Virus record (IMG/VR): IMGVR_UViG_3300035670_000913
Span: 1-31,002 of that record
Strand: one strand, 5' to 3'
DNA from: a virus
Length of the DNA: 31,002 nt
A program made the translations under genes and the position numbers. Below are positions 12,447-19,240 of this stretch, one piece after another (position 1 is the stretch's first letter; every line of letters begins with the position of its first letter). A model generated the notes under the pieces. The model saw only the letters and a list, made by a program, of their open reading frames with translations. It had not been told where the DNA came from and ran no database searches.

Positions 12447-12642
12447 TTTCTTCCCAATCTCCCTTGTATGTATAGTTTAATCCCAGGTCTGGCGTGTACA
12501 CACAGATCTCATCTGGCTCTAGGTATTTGGTCTGCTTGTCTGATGTGATGTGGAACATACGGGTACCCTGGGGTATGGCAGTCTCAACATCCATATCTTT
12601 CATAAGATTAATATATGTATCACGCTTAGCTATTACGAACAT
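12433..12642 (-). CDS. Hypothetical protein, 69 aa
   Basis: First gene of the leftward operon 12642-10089. Its ATG lies 6 nt after a TAAAAT -10, so translation is probably leaderless. The protein starts MFVIAKRDTYINLMKDMDVE and contains EICVYTPDLGLNYTYKGDW. No family is recognised. Confidence 0.75.
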   Translation of the reverse strand: MFVIAKRDTYINLMKDMDVETAIPQGTRMFHITSDKQTKYLEPDEICVYTPDLGLNYTYKGDWEESAAF

Positions 12643-12648
12643 AGGTAT

Positions 12649-12691
12649 ATTTTACCTCAAACCGTAGAATGTGTCAAGTTTGTGATACAAT
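12649..12691. promoter_or_regulatory. Divergent leaderless promoters for 12642(-) and 12699(+)
   Basis: Leftward: TTGACA at 12677-12672, 17 bp, TAAAAT at 12654-12649, then 6 nt to ATG. Rightward: extended -10 TGATACAAT (12683-12691), then 7 nt to ATG. The two promoters overlap, so binding of polymerase to one should exclude the other. Confidence 0.7.
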
Positions 12692-12698
12692 TGTTATC

Positions 12699-12818
12699 AT
12701 GGCAGCTAAAAAGGGCAAGGGCACTGGAGTTAGAAACTCTGACCGTCAGAACGGCAAGGCTAACAAGAAGTCCCCTAAAGTATTTGATCCAGTTAAGCGT
12801 AGACTAGTTTCCGCTTAG
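12699..12818 (+). CDS. Small very basic protein, 39 aa
   Basis: The ATG lies 7 nt after TACAAT. The product (MAAKKGKGTGVRNSDRQNGK, then ANKKSPKVFDPVKRRLVSA) is about one-third Lys/Arg and probably binds nucleic acid. Its 3' end overlaps a leftward gene by 15 nt. Confidence 0.6.
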   Translation: MAAKKGKGTGVRNSDRQNGKANKKSPKVFDPVKRRLVSA

Positions 12819-12926
12819 GTGACATTCACATTCACAAGTTCTATCTGGGATACTTGATAATACTACTACGCATTGATCATGATGGCCTGTGTAGCACCAG
12901 CCAAACTTAAACTCTTTAGAAGCCAT
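12804..12926 (-). CDS. Cys/His-rich zinc-binding-like protein, 40 aa
   Basis: Starts at ATG 12926, overlapping the stop of 12916-13326 by 11 nt. The sequence includes FGWCYTGHHDQC and RTCECECH; this C...H..C...C-x-C-x-CH spacing recurs in small actinobacterial proteins that bind zinc. Translational coupling supports expression. Function is unknown. Confidence 0.65.
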   Translation of the reverse strand: MASKEFKFGWCYTGHHDQCVVVLSSIPDRTCECECHLSGN

Positions 12927-13326
12927 CCTTCTCAAGCTCCTCTTGCCAACGCTCTTCTGACCAAGGCTCAAACTTAATTGGCGTAAGGATTTCTTTTACA
13001 CCCTTCCAGAACATATAGTCTCTTCCCTTGTTCTGCTCTTCTGCCCAACGCATCTGCATCTGGATTACAGAGTGAATACGCTGTTGCTCATACTCAAATC
13101 CTTTTTGGTATCCCTCAACATACCCCTCTTGGCGAGCTGCCTGTACCTGTTCCTCTACTACTGAAGAGTAGATACCTGCGTTATACCCCTCTTCTTCTCC
13201 AACAGCAAAGCCTTCATTGAATCCCTCATCCCAGGCATCGCTATTGTCTGCAGCTTCTGTACCTGCCTGAAATCCAAGGTCATAAATTTCTTTTTGTTCT
13301 GGTGTAATAGTTGTAAAATCAATCAT
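12916..13326 (-). CDS. Gly-spaced helical protein (EGxxxG repeats), 136 aa
   Basis: The ATG lies 6 nt after TATAAT. Residues about 18-80 show repeated aromatic-x-x-Gly spacing (LGFQAG, DEGFNEGFAVG, EEGYNAG, QEGYVEGYQKGFEYE). This resembles the E-G-x-x-x-G helices of FliH-like stalks and other coiled assemblies. The end is acidic and Trp-rich (EPWSEERWQEELEKDGF). No family function is known. Confidence 0.75.
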   Translation of the reverse strand: MIDFTTITPEQKEIYDLGFQAGTEAADNSDAWDEGFNEGFAVGEEEGYNAGIYSSVVEEQVQAARQEGYVEGYQKGFEYEQQRIHSVIQMQMRWAEEQNKGRDYMFWKGVKEILTPIKFEPWSEERWQEELEKDGF

Positions 13327-13332
13327 AGATAA

Positions 13333-13361
13333 ATTATAGCGGATGGTGTATAATTAGTCAA
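13333..13361. promoter_or_regulatory. Divergent leaderless promoters for 13326(-) and 13361(+)
   Basis: Leftward: TTGACT at 13361-13356, 17 bp, TATAAT at 13338-13333, then 6 nt to ATG. Rightward: TATAAT at 13349-13354, 6 nt, then ATG 13361. The rightward -10 lies inside the leftward spacer. The whole divergent control region is 34 bp long. Confidence 0.75.
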
Positions 13362-13540
13362 TGGGTAAATTCAAGTATTTAATCTTTCCAGAACAGACCT
13401 ACCAGGTTACCGTGGATGATTGGGACTTGAAGCCCTACACCTTTGAGGTCACTGGTGAAGACATCATGACAGCCTTACGTAGGGATGCCTTGCTCCAAAG
13501 AGCAATTAGAGAAGATTGGACAGAGAATGCCATTGAATGA
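13361..13540 (+). CDS. Small hypothetical protein, 59 aa
   Basis: The leaderless ATG lies 6 nt after TATAAT. The product MGKFKYLIFPEQTYQVTVDD continues with WDLKPYTFEVTGEDIMTALR and a helical end. The order of beta strands then a helix suggests a small compact domain. It overlaps the next gene by 14 nt. Confidence 0.65.
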   Translation: MGKFKYLIFPEQTYQVTVDDWDLKPYTFEVTGEDIMTALRRDALLQRAIREDWTENAIE

Positions 13541-13727
13541 AAAAGAAAAGAATGATTTGATTGCTGGAGTAGCAGAAGATCTTAAGTTATTTGCAGATAC
13601 ATTTGAAGATGGTAAGCCATCAGAGCAGGATGTGCTTGCTTGGCGTTCTGGTTATATTGCTGGATACAACAGAAGTGTTCAGCTTCAGGCAGAGGCTTCT
13701 GCTGGAAATACCTCATTGCAAGAGTAG
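13527..13727 (+). CDS. Small protein with GYIAGYNR motif, 66 aa
   Basis: I favour ATG 13527 over an upstream ATG at 13485. The product has DVLAWRSGYIAGYNRSVQLQ, close to IWQAGYIYGLNRG in the leftward 17657-17842 gene, so the two are probably paralogues. Its 3' end overlaps a convergent zinc-ribbon gene by 43 nt. Confidence 0.65.
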   Translation: MPLNEKEKNDLIAGVAEDLKLFADTFEDGKPSEQDVLAWRSGYIAGYNRSVQLQAEASAGNTSLQE

Positions 13728-13882
13728 CAGTAGTGGGTAGGCTGGTTGTTGGCATAGCTGCATCCACCTAAAGCAATCATGTCTTGCCTTGCAAGATCAA
13801 TCATTTCTGGCGTTGGATAGCCATAAATTACTGGTGCCATTTGAGCAGAGCAGTATACGCATGTAATAGAGTTATAGTCCAT
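13685..13882 (-). CDS. Zinc-ribbon protein, 65 aa
   Basis: The ATG at 13882 lies 6 nt after an extended -10 TGATATAAT (13897-13889). CVYC (about residues 8-11) and CYSC (about 52-55) frame YGYPTPEMIDLARQDMIALG GC, an arrangement seen in many small actinobacterial zinc ribbons. No partner or activity can be inferred. Confidence 0.75.
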   Translation of the reverse strand: MDYNSITCVYCSAQMAPVIYGYPTPEMIDLARQDMIALGGCSYANNQPTHYCYSCNEVFPAEASA

Positions 13883-13888
13883 TAGAAT

Positions 13889-13897
13889 ATTATATCA
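13889..13897 (-). promoter_or_regulatory. Extended -10 TGATATAAT, leaderless
   Basis: TATAAT at 13894-13889 on the minus strand, TG one base upstream; 6 nt to ATG 13882. Confidence 0.65.
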
Positions 13898-13957
13898 GAT
13901 GGATATTGTAATTATTGTAATTTATTCAATAAATTCATATAAAATTAATTATGCTGC

Positions 13958-14629
13958 CTATTTACTACTTATGTTCTTGCGGTCATCGTTTTGAGGCAGT
14001 GAATGTTGTTCATATGATTGCTCTAGTTGACACACATCGCTGTGAAACGGAACCTCATACGCAGGATCATCAGTAAGCCAGAATAGCATGGTGTAGCGAT
14101 CTTGAGAGATTGCCTTTACTTCGTGTACATATTCTTCTCCCTGTGCTGGGAAGATTGCCATAGAGCCAGCAGGTGGCTTTAATGAGATGTTTAGCTGTGG
14201 AAAGTCTAGCTCTCCACCATCCTTGTTTGCATTTAAATAGCAAATAATGCTAAACCTAAACTGTGGATTATGTGCACTGTCACAGTCATTGTGTGCTTCT
14301 ACCCATGCACCTGGAAGTTGCTTTGCCAGCCAGAATGAATTGACATATAGGTCTGTCGGATATTGGTAGTGTTGCTTAGCAAAATCAGTTACCTTCTTCA
14401 TATACCGCTCAATAGTAGGTCTGATATCGTCAACACCTTTAATTTCCCAAGGTGAGTTGTTCCAAAATACTTGGTCCTTGCCAAACCTAAGAGCATACCT
14501 CTGTGGGTTGTTGGCAAACTCATATCTCATAAACTTATTTGTATTGTTATCAATCCAACCCATAAGCTCCATAGAGTCATCAAAGCTTACAAAGCCAGGT
14601 ACTAAATTAACGCCATTTCCATAATCCAT
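13958..14629 (-). CDS. Fe(II)/2-oxoglutarate oxygenase, prolyl-4-hydroxylase type, 223 aa
   Basis: The leaderless ATG at 14629 lies 6 nt after TATAAT; a longer upstream frame crosses the promoter. The double-stranded beta-helix signature is present: H113-x-D115 in WVEAHNDCD, distal H169 in EEYVHEV, and R178 in QDRYTMLFWL for 2OG. Between them lie FRFSIICYLN, DGGELDFPQL and LKPPAGSMAIFPA, all classic P4Hc features. It should hydroxylate a protein or other substrate using O2, Fe(II) and 2OG. The substrate is unknown. Located next to an alpha/beta hydrolase and a GT60-like gene. Confidence 0.9.
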   Translation of the reverse strand: MDYGNGVNLVPGFVSFDDSMELMGWIDNNTNKFMRYEFANNPQRYALRFGKDQVFWNNSPWEIKGVDDIRPTIERYMKKVTDFAKQHYQYPTDLYVNSFWLAKQLPGAWVEAHNDCDSAHNPQFRFSIICYLNANKDGGELDFPQLNISLKPPAGSMAIFPAQGEEYVHEVKAISQDRYTMLFWLTDDPAYEVPFHSDVCQLEQSYEQHSLPQNDDRKNISSK

Positions 14630-14635
14630 ATATAC

Positions 14636-14663
14636 ATTATACCATGAGGAATGATGGTAAAAT
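14636..14663. promoter_or_regulatory. Divergent leaderless promoters for 14629(-) and 14671(+)
   Basis: Leftward TATAAT at 14641-14636, then 6 nt to ATG 14629. Rightward extended -10 TGGTAAAAT (14655-14663), then 7 nt to ATG 14671. Confidence 0.65.
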
Positions 14664-14670
14664 AGTAGAC

Positions 14671-15366
14671 ATGGTTGATATTTCTTTTCTAAATATGTAT
14701 TTTGAACAAATGACAGTGCTGGAAGATAGCGAGTTTTTAAAGATATCATATATTGAAAAGGACTCAGACTATGTTGTGGTGTCATTTTCTAGCACACCAC
14801 CTGATGATACGGAACCACACGAGCAATTCATTACAACTCTGACAGACAAGCGTGTGACTGGCATCTACGTAGTGGACAAAACAAGCAGCTATGGCAACAA
14901 GATAGACTGGCAGAGGATCGTTAATGCTGTAAATGGGATTGCAAATGGTAGAAAGGTGGTTGCTATTGGTTATTGCATGGGTGGCACTCTTGCAGTTGCT
15001 CTAACTAAGTACATGCCAGTGTCATATGTTCTAGCCATTACCCCACAGTATTCAATTCATCCATATATCCTGCCAAAAGATAGCTTTTTAAATCGCTGGG
15101 CAAATCAAATTGATGACTGGAAGATGCCAAGCCTAGAGGGATTCATTAATAACTTAACTAATTATGTTATCGTTAGTACTAATAATTATGATGATAGCTT
15201 CCAGGATAAGCTTTTCCCAGTGCAGGATAATGTTAGGAAAATAATTTTTGATACTGACAGACATGACCTGCCAAAAGTTATTGGCGATGACCTAGAAGAG
15301 TTTATGTTTGATCTTATAAAGTCAAATAAGATTAAGAAGAAGTTTCTACCACTTATTGTTGAATAG
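14671..15366 (+). CDS. Alpha/beta-hydrolase-like protein with GYCMGG elbow, 231 aa
   Basis: The ATG at 14671 is chosen because TAAAAT ends 7 nt before it; another ATG at 14644 precedes the -10. KVVAIGYCMGGTLAVAL at about 95-111 is a nucleophile elbow (G-x-C-x-G-G) with Cys102 in the nucleophile place, as in dienelactone hydrolases and PHA synthases. A C-terminal FDTDRHDLP segment could supply acid and His. It may hydrolyse or transfer an ester or acyl group on a glycan, but this is inferred from context only. Its end overlaps the GT60 gene by 21 nt. Confidence 0.7.
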   Translation: MVDISFLNMYFEQMTVLEDSEFLKISYIEKDSDYVVVSFSSTPPDDTEPHEQFITTLTDKRVTGIYVVDKTSSYGNKIDWQRIVNAVNGIANGRKVVAIGYCMGGTLAVALTKYMPVSYVLAITPQYSIHPYILPKDSFLNRWANQIDDWKMPSLEGFINNLTNYVIVSTNNYDDSFQDKLFPVQDNVRKIIFDTDRHDLPKVIGDDLEEFMFDLIKSNKIKKKFLPLIVE

Positions 15367-16284
15367 ATCGTTGTCTGCCAAAGACCTTATAAAGTCATAG
15401 TAGTTGCCCTGTCCATTGGCATCCCAATACTCTTTAGGACTTTTTTCTGACGGCAGGGAATACTTTGAGTAATCATTATAAATAAAAGCCATTGACATGT
15501 CACGGACTGTCATAAGATTTTCTTCATATTTAGATGTAGTCACAACACGCTGGTCCATCTTACCAACCCAGTTAGCAGCATAATAGTCTTCAGGGGTGTG
15601 CTCTATATAGTCAACATTTAGCTGATAGGTTTTCCAGCCACGCATAAATGATCTGAATGACATATACCCTTCTTCATGAGCTGTATGTGAGTATCTATCA
15701 AAACCAACATCAGAGATAAAGCTTCCATAAGTAAAGATACATCCAGAACGCCATGACGTAGTTTCTTGGACCTCTTCAAAAACTGTTATGTTGTTGTCAA
15801 CTGGTACTGGCATTACATCGTATTCAGCTAGCCATAACCCATAATTTTCAGCAAGGCTGACATCGCATTGCTTGACTGAAATAAACTTAAAGTGCTGATC
15901 ATTAACAAACTTTTCAGTCTCTCCCATTGGTGTTTGTGGCATTAAAACAACTTTATTGCCAAGACTTTGTATCTTATCTACAAGATATGTATCCCATCCT
16001 GGCTTAAACGTCATGTGAGAATCTGTCATTAGGAAATAATCTTCGTCCTGCCAAAGGGTAGTAAGCAAATACCTAACACGAATTAGTCCAGGACGATCTT
16101 CTGGTCTCCAATACATGTATCTAATCTGAGACTGATTAAACTCTGATAGATCTGGCATTTCAGAGTGCTGGATGCCAAGACCAAATACAATATCATCTGG
16201 CTTGTCAGCAGTTGCCAGGGCAGACTTGATGGTCTTAGTCAGAGTTGGATCTTCATAAGAGGCTATTGATATAAATATACTCAT
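15346..16284 (-). CDS. GT60-like glycosyltransferase (GlcNAc-transferase family), 312 aa
   Basis: MSIFISIASYEDPTLTKTIK, SALATADKPDDIVFGLGIQH, DRPGLIRVRYLLTTLW and FLMTDSHMTFKPGWD (DSH at 88-90) follow the plan of the GlcNAc glycosyltransferase family (Pfam PF11397, CAZy GT60). In that family a D-S-H replaces the DxD metal site. The best-known member is the Skp1 hydroxyproline GlcNAc-transferase of Dictyostelium. The start overlaps the upstream oxygenase stop as ATGA, so a hydroxylase and its likely glycosyltransferase are made together. The acceptor and donor are inferred only by analogy. Confidence 0.85.
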   Translation of the reverse strand: MSIFISIASYEDPTLTKTIKSALATADKPDDIVFGLGIQHSEMPDLSEFNQSQIRYMYWRPEDRPGLIRVRYLLTTLWQDEDYFLMTDSHMTFKPGWDTYLVDKIQSLGNKVVLMPQTPMGETEKFVNDQHFKFISVKQCDVSLAENYGLWLAEYDVMPVPVDNNITVFEEVQETTSWRSGCIFTYGSFISDVGFDRYSHTAHEEGYMSFRSFMRGWKTYQLNVDYIEHTPEDYYAANWVGKMDQRVVTTSKYEENLMTVRDMSMAFIYNDYSKYSLPSEKSPKEYWDANGQGNYYDFIRSLADNDLFNNKW

Positions 16285-16934
16285 TTATCCTCAAAGAATA
16301 GTACGTCTGAAGGGTTGATGTCTCCAGTAATCTCTGTAAGCTTTGGGTCAATAGTATCTTCAATATCAAAGGTGAAGAACATTGGCATCGTATACCTACG
16401 GCCCGATTCAAACTTTAATATTTTGTGCCTATACCTGCTTGGAAATAGAACCATGTCTCCAGCTTTTGGATATAGTGTAAGATCAAATTCAGGAAATGAT
16501 ATGTTGCCACCAACGTAATCATCCGTTAAGTAGGTTATTGAAGTGATATTGTATTGGTAGAAACCACCAAGAATTGCTGGCCCCCCACTTGGGGTTTCAG
16601 AATCGTTATGGATTGGCATCTCAAAGCCAATGAGCATATCCCAGTTAGTTAGGTGGGCAGCATTACGAGGAGTGCTTTTTACTGCCACACCATATCTATC
16701 TACATAATTATCTTTGACAGCATCATATGCTCTCACCTCATGACCTCTCATGATTGACAATATATGCTGACTATCAATCTCTTCCTGGTGTATTGTCCCT
16801 ACAGCTGAGGCATCTTCAATATACTTAATTAGCTCATCCCTGTCTGAATCACTAATAAAGTTGTTTAATACAATGACACCATGTGGCCCATAGCCTATCT
16901 TGGCATACTCTGAAAGATAATTGTCATAACTCAT
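16281..16934 (-). CDS. Fe(II)/2-oxoglutarate oxygenase, P4H type, 217 aa
   Basis: The leaderless ATG lies 6 nt after an extended -10 whose TG belongs to the ThyX stop codon. It carries H109-x-D111 (MPIHNDSET), distal H170 (SRYRHKIL) and R179/R180 (GRRYTMPMFF). The core strands SITYLTDD, GGNISFPEF and LYPKAGDMVLFPS are also present. The N-terminal GVIVLNNFISDSDRDELIKY is the typical lead-in of prolyl hydroxylases. Translation is coupled to the GT60 gene (ATGA), which suggests hydroxylation followed by glycosylation of the same substrate. Confidence 0.9.
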   Translation of the reverse strand: MSYDNYLSEYAKIGYGPHGVIVLNNFISDSDRDELIKYIEDASAVGTIHQEEIDSQHILSIMRGHEVRAYDAVKDNYVDRYGVAVKSTPRNAAHLTNWDMLIGFEMPIHNDSETPSGGPAILGGFYQYNITSITYLTDDYVGGNISFPEFDLTLYPKAGDMVLFPSRYRHKILKFESGRRYTMPMFFTFDIEDTIDPKLTEITGDINPSDVLFFEDK

Positions 16935-16940
16935 AGGTTA

Positions 16941-16949
16941 ATTATATCA
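16941..16949 (-). promoter_or_regulatory. Extended -10 built on the ThyX stop codon
   Basis: TGATATAAT on the minus strand; its TGA (16949-16947) is the stop codon of ThyX. The ATG of the oxygenase at 16934 is 6 nt downstream. Confidence 0.65.
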
Positions 16950-17660
16950 CTCGTAAAGTATTCCAATTGTTTCTGGGAATGCCTCTTTGGTTAATGAAAG
17001 GACTGCTTCTGCATACTTTTGAATCTCATACTGAGCATCATGCTCTAGCCTTTGATCCAGGAAGGTAAGAACTCCCTGCAACGATACCGTCCAACGCCAA
17101 CGTACGTACATGCCATATGCAGGAAGGAATAGCCTAGCAATCTCTGGGGCAACGCCATCATCCATAGCCATGTGATATGCCTCAGTGCCCTGCACAACAG
17201 CCTCACAGAGCATGTCAAAATACTTCTGGCCAATCTCTAGGTCTACTGGTTCACCAGATCCCTGCTTACTATTCTCAGGCTTACTACGCCACTCATTTGG
17301 CAGCGGAATGTAGAACTTCTCTTCCTCAGTAATGTAACGCCTAGAAGACTCGTTCCATCCGTTCTGCTCATCAACGTGTGTAGATGCTACTGCATACTTC
17401 CACCATTGCCTTGCAACAAACAGTGGAGCATAAACCTCAAACGTTAATGCAGCATGTCTGAATGGGCTGGTGTGCCTTTCACGCAAAAGAAACTTTAGTA
17501 GCTTTGCATCTTTCTCGCTAAAACTATTTGACTCCTTGTCATAGGACACCCTTGCAGCATTAGCTACTGAAAGGTCATCTCCCAGAACGTCTACAAGCCT
17601 AACGTATCCCTCATCCAATACGTTTATTGGCTCTGGTGTAGTTCTAATAAAAGTTGTCAT
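16947..17660 (-). CDS. thyX: Flavin-dependent thymidylate synthase, 237 aa
   Basis: ThyX methylates dUMP to dTMP with methylene-tetrahydrofolate, FAD and NADPH. The signature is spread over residues 84-109: RQWWKYAVAS followed by NGWNESSRRY, a phage-type version of RHRxxS...NExSxRY. Other family features are RVSYDKES, ERHTSPFRHAALTF and a C-terminal QRLEHDAQYEIQKYA. The length is normal. The ATG overlaps the preceding stop as ATGA. It serves thymidylate supply during phage replication, together with NrdH and the DUF1599-like protein. Confidence 0.97.
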   Translation of the reverse strand: MTTFIRTTPEPINVLDEGYVRLVDVLGDDLSVANAARVSYDKESNSFSEKDAKLLKFLLRERHTSPFRHAALTFEVYAPLFVARQWWKYAVASTHVDEQNGWNESSRRYITEEEKFYIPLPNEWRSKPENSKQGSGEPVDLEIGQKYFDMLCEAVVQGTEAYHMAMDDGVAPEIARLFLPAYGMYVRWRWTVSLQGVLTFLDQRLEHDAQYEIQKYAEAVLSLTKEAFPETIGILYE

Positions 17661-17842
17661 TTGTTAACGTTTCCTGTTCCTCTATTAAGTCCATAGATAT
17701 ATCCAGCCTGCCAGATTTTCATTTCATTTTCTGAGGGCATGATATTGTTTGTTAGCATCCAGTCAGCCATATCCTGCTTTGCTTTTTTGACAATTGCAGC
17801 TACTTCTGCATCGTGCTTACGTCTTTCCCAGCGATCACTCAT
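17657..17842 (-). CDS. Small protein with GYIYGLNR motif, 61 aa
   Basis: The ATG at 17842 has GGAAG upstream and overlaps the previous stop. An earlier in-frame ATG at 17857 is less likely. IWQAGYIYGLNRG matches WRSGYIAGYNRS in 13527-13727. The sequence is basic and helical at the N-terminus (DRWERRKHDAEVAAIVKKA). It is coupled to ThyX. Confidence 0.7.
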   Translation of the reverse strand: MSDRWERRKHDAEVAAIVKKAKQDMADWMLTNNIMPSENEMKIWQAGYIYGLNRGTGNVNK

Positions 17843-18113
17843 TAGGCCACTTCCCATCTAGCACCATCAATCCAATAGCACTATAGTTCATCATATCCAA
17901 AAAGCTATCTCTTAGGCTTTCATTCTCTGGGGTAGCTCCAGAATCAATAAGGTTATTAATCCTAGCTAGCTTATCATGCATACGAACACGCAAGCCATTG
18001 ATTGGTCCACCTGGACTATGAGAAATATTCTTTGGCCCATAGTCATGATGCTTTTTTAGCAAAACTGATTTTGCTTCATCATAAGTCCAGTGTACACTAT
18101 CTTCAAAATGCAT
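17835..18113 (-). CDS. DUF1599-like (nucleotide-modification-associated) protein, 92 aa
   Basis: EAKSVLLKKHHDYGPKN (about 13-29), GLRVRMHDKLARINNL (about 40-55) and a terminal DSFLDMMNYSAIGLMVL reproduce the DUF1599/Nmad1 pattern. It is an all-alpha domain with conserved H, D, R and K residues, often beside nucleotide-metabolism genes. Its location upstream of ThyX agrees. A catalytic role in nucleotide modification or hydrolysis has been proposed for the family; I cannot confirm it here. Confidence 0.8.
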   Translation of the reverse strand: MHFEDSVHWTYDEAKSVLLKKHHDYGPKNISHSPGGPINGLRVRMHDKLARINNLIDSGATPENESLRDSFLDMMNYSAIGLMVLDGKWPNE

Positions 18114-18858
18114 CTATCTCAATCCAATCTTTAGGCTTTAGGTCTTTTGTGTCATGCATAGATAGTGCAGGACCAAACCACTGTTTTGGTGCAATAACTG
18201 ATTCGCTTTCTGCAAGGTATGCACCCCACCAAGAGAAAGTACTATTGGCAATAATATGTGCAGACGCTTGCGTCATTACAAAAAGATCAGCAATATTTGA
18301 CCCAGCATACTTTGTTGCATGTCTGAATACGTCCTGCTCTACACACCACCTTACATCGTCTGAAACTACTATAAAGTTTGTTATTGGAGACATCTCCATT
18401 GCCTGCTTATAATAGTCTGCAGAAAGCATTGGGTGGTGCTCTGGGTCTTTGGCATAGTCACCACGTCTAACATGTATGACGGTATACTTCTTAGATGTAG
18501 GCTTATTAAATAAAGACCTAAAGCGAAACTCATTACGAACTTCGTCTTTTATTCCCTCAAAATATTTATATGACTGGAACCCACCCTCAAGATTTACGTT
18601 GTCTGGACAGTTATTAAATAGATTTTCATCAAAGCTAAAGTCAGACTCATGTACTGAGACATCATTTATATGCTCAGATGTCTCTGCAGTTATTCTAAAC
18701 TCATTGAGCTGATACTCATCTGCAAACTTACCAGCTGATGATTTTGGTGGAATGACAAAGTCTAGGTTGTTGTTCCTAGCAATACCCATCATAGATGCGT
18801 ATTTAAATAGTTGGTTGCCTAGCCTTCCCCAATCACCAAGGTGTTGGAACGTTAGCAT
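18103..18858 (-). CDS. GT11 alpha-1,2-fucosyltransferase-like protein, 251 aa
   Basis: The GT11 hallmarks are present. GRLGNQLFKYASMMGIA occupies residues 11-27. HVRRGDY (129-135) is the H-x-R-R-x-D motif that binds GDP-fucose. ANSTFSWWGAYLA (about 204-216) is the C-terminal motif. The enzyme should transfer fucose from GDP-fucose to a sugar acceptor. No GDP-fucose synthesis gene is visible, so the donor may come from the host or from elsewhere in the genome. The gene overlaps the one before (taATG) and after (11 nt). Confidence 0.92.
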   Translation of the reverse strand: MLTFQHLGDWGRLGNQLFKYASMMGIARNNNLDFVIPPKSSAGKFADEYQLNEFRITAETSEHINDVSVHESDFSFDENLFNNCPDNVNLEGGFQSYKYFEGIKDEVRNEFRFRSLFNKPTSKKYTVIHVRRGDYAKDPEHHPMLSADYYKQAMEMSPITNFIVVSDDVRWCVEQDVFRHATKYAGSNIADLFVMTQASAHIIANSTFSWWGAYLAESESVIAPKQWFGPALSMHDTKDLKPKDWIEIDAF

Positions 18859-19031
18859 TAGTAACCCTCATCATGCTCAACGCCGTGCTTCTGGTCAATA
18901 TACCTGTGAGCATTTCGCAAAGCCTTGCCCTTAGCAAAAAAGTATGTTGCAAGCACAAACACGCCATTCCAGAAAAACTCTGCAATAATATGCTCTAGGC
19001 CAAATACAATTTCAAGTAGGTCGTGATCCAT
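18858..19031 (-). CDS. 57-aa protein with one membrane-like helix
   Basis: ATG 19031 and TAA 18860-18858 overlap both neighbours as taATG. The segment EFFWNGVFVLATYFFAKGKA is hydrophobic and may be a membrane span; the C-terminus is His-rich and polar. The reading frame fills an otherwise empty 170-nt gap exactly, which strongly supports it. It is translated together with the fucosyltransferase. Confidence 0.65.
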   Translation of the reverse strand: MDHDLLEIVFGLEHIIAEFFWNGVFVLATYFFAKGKALRNAHRYIDQKHGVEHDEGY

Positions 19032-19240
19032 TAGTATCTTTCTTTGTTCTGAGTTATGATTTCTTTTACCTTAAATACTGCGATAGATAGTGTACCACCA
19101 TTAAAGTGTTCTGACAACTCATCTAAAATTCTTTTTCTGTCTGCAAGGATTTGCTCATGTACAAAACTATTAACAGCATCCTGGTCAGCCCTAGTCATTG
19201 GGGCATCAAGAACTAGCATGCCATGCTCATGTGTGATCAT
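19031..19240 (-). CDS. Small protein with ADRKRIL motif, 69 aa
   Basis: Overlaps its neighbours by taATG at both ends. VHEQILADRKRILDELSEHF fits the ERxRIL family seen in this window. It is followed by a predicted helix (VFKVKEIITQNK). Function is unknown. Confidence 0.7.
   Translation of the reverse strand: MITHEHGMLVLDAPMTRADQDAVNSFVHEQILADRKRILDELSEHFNGGTLSIAVFKVKEIITQNKERY

Noticed and set aside
12669-12680. TGTCAAG as an L5-type stoperator
   Set aside because: The word is simply the reverse complement of the TTGACA -35 of the leftward promoter. No integrase or immunity repressor is seen, and the remaining consensus does not match.
12671-12691. An eighth copy of the recurrent promoter motif at the 12699 gene
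   Set aside because: TGTC is present, but the distance to the -10 is 14 nt, not 16, and the ACCCCT block is absent.
13333-13361. The TTGACT...TATAAT pair as a phage attachment site repeat (similar to 19450-19478)
   Set aside because: The similarity between the two sites is limited to promoter hexamers and a short AATTA. It is explained by promoter function.
18002-18412. 136-codon open frame on the plus strand
   Set aside because: It is antisense to the well-supported fucosyltransferase and DUF1599-like genes. It has no promoter or ribosome-binding site and no domain.
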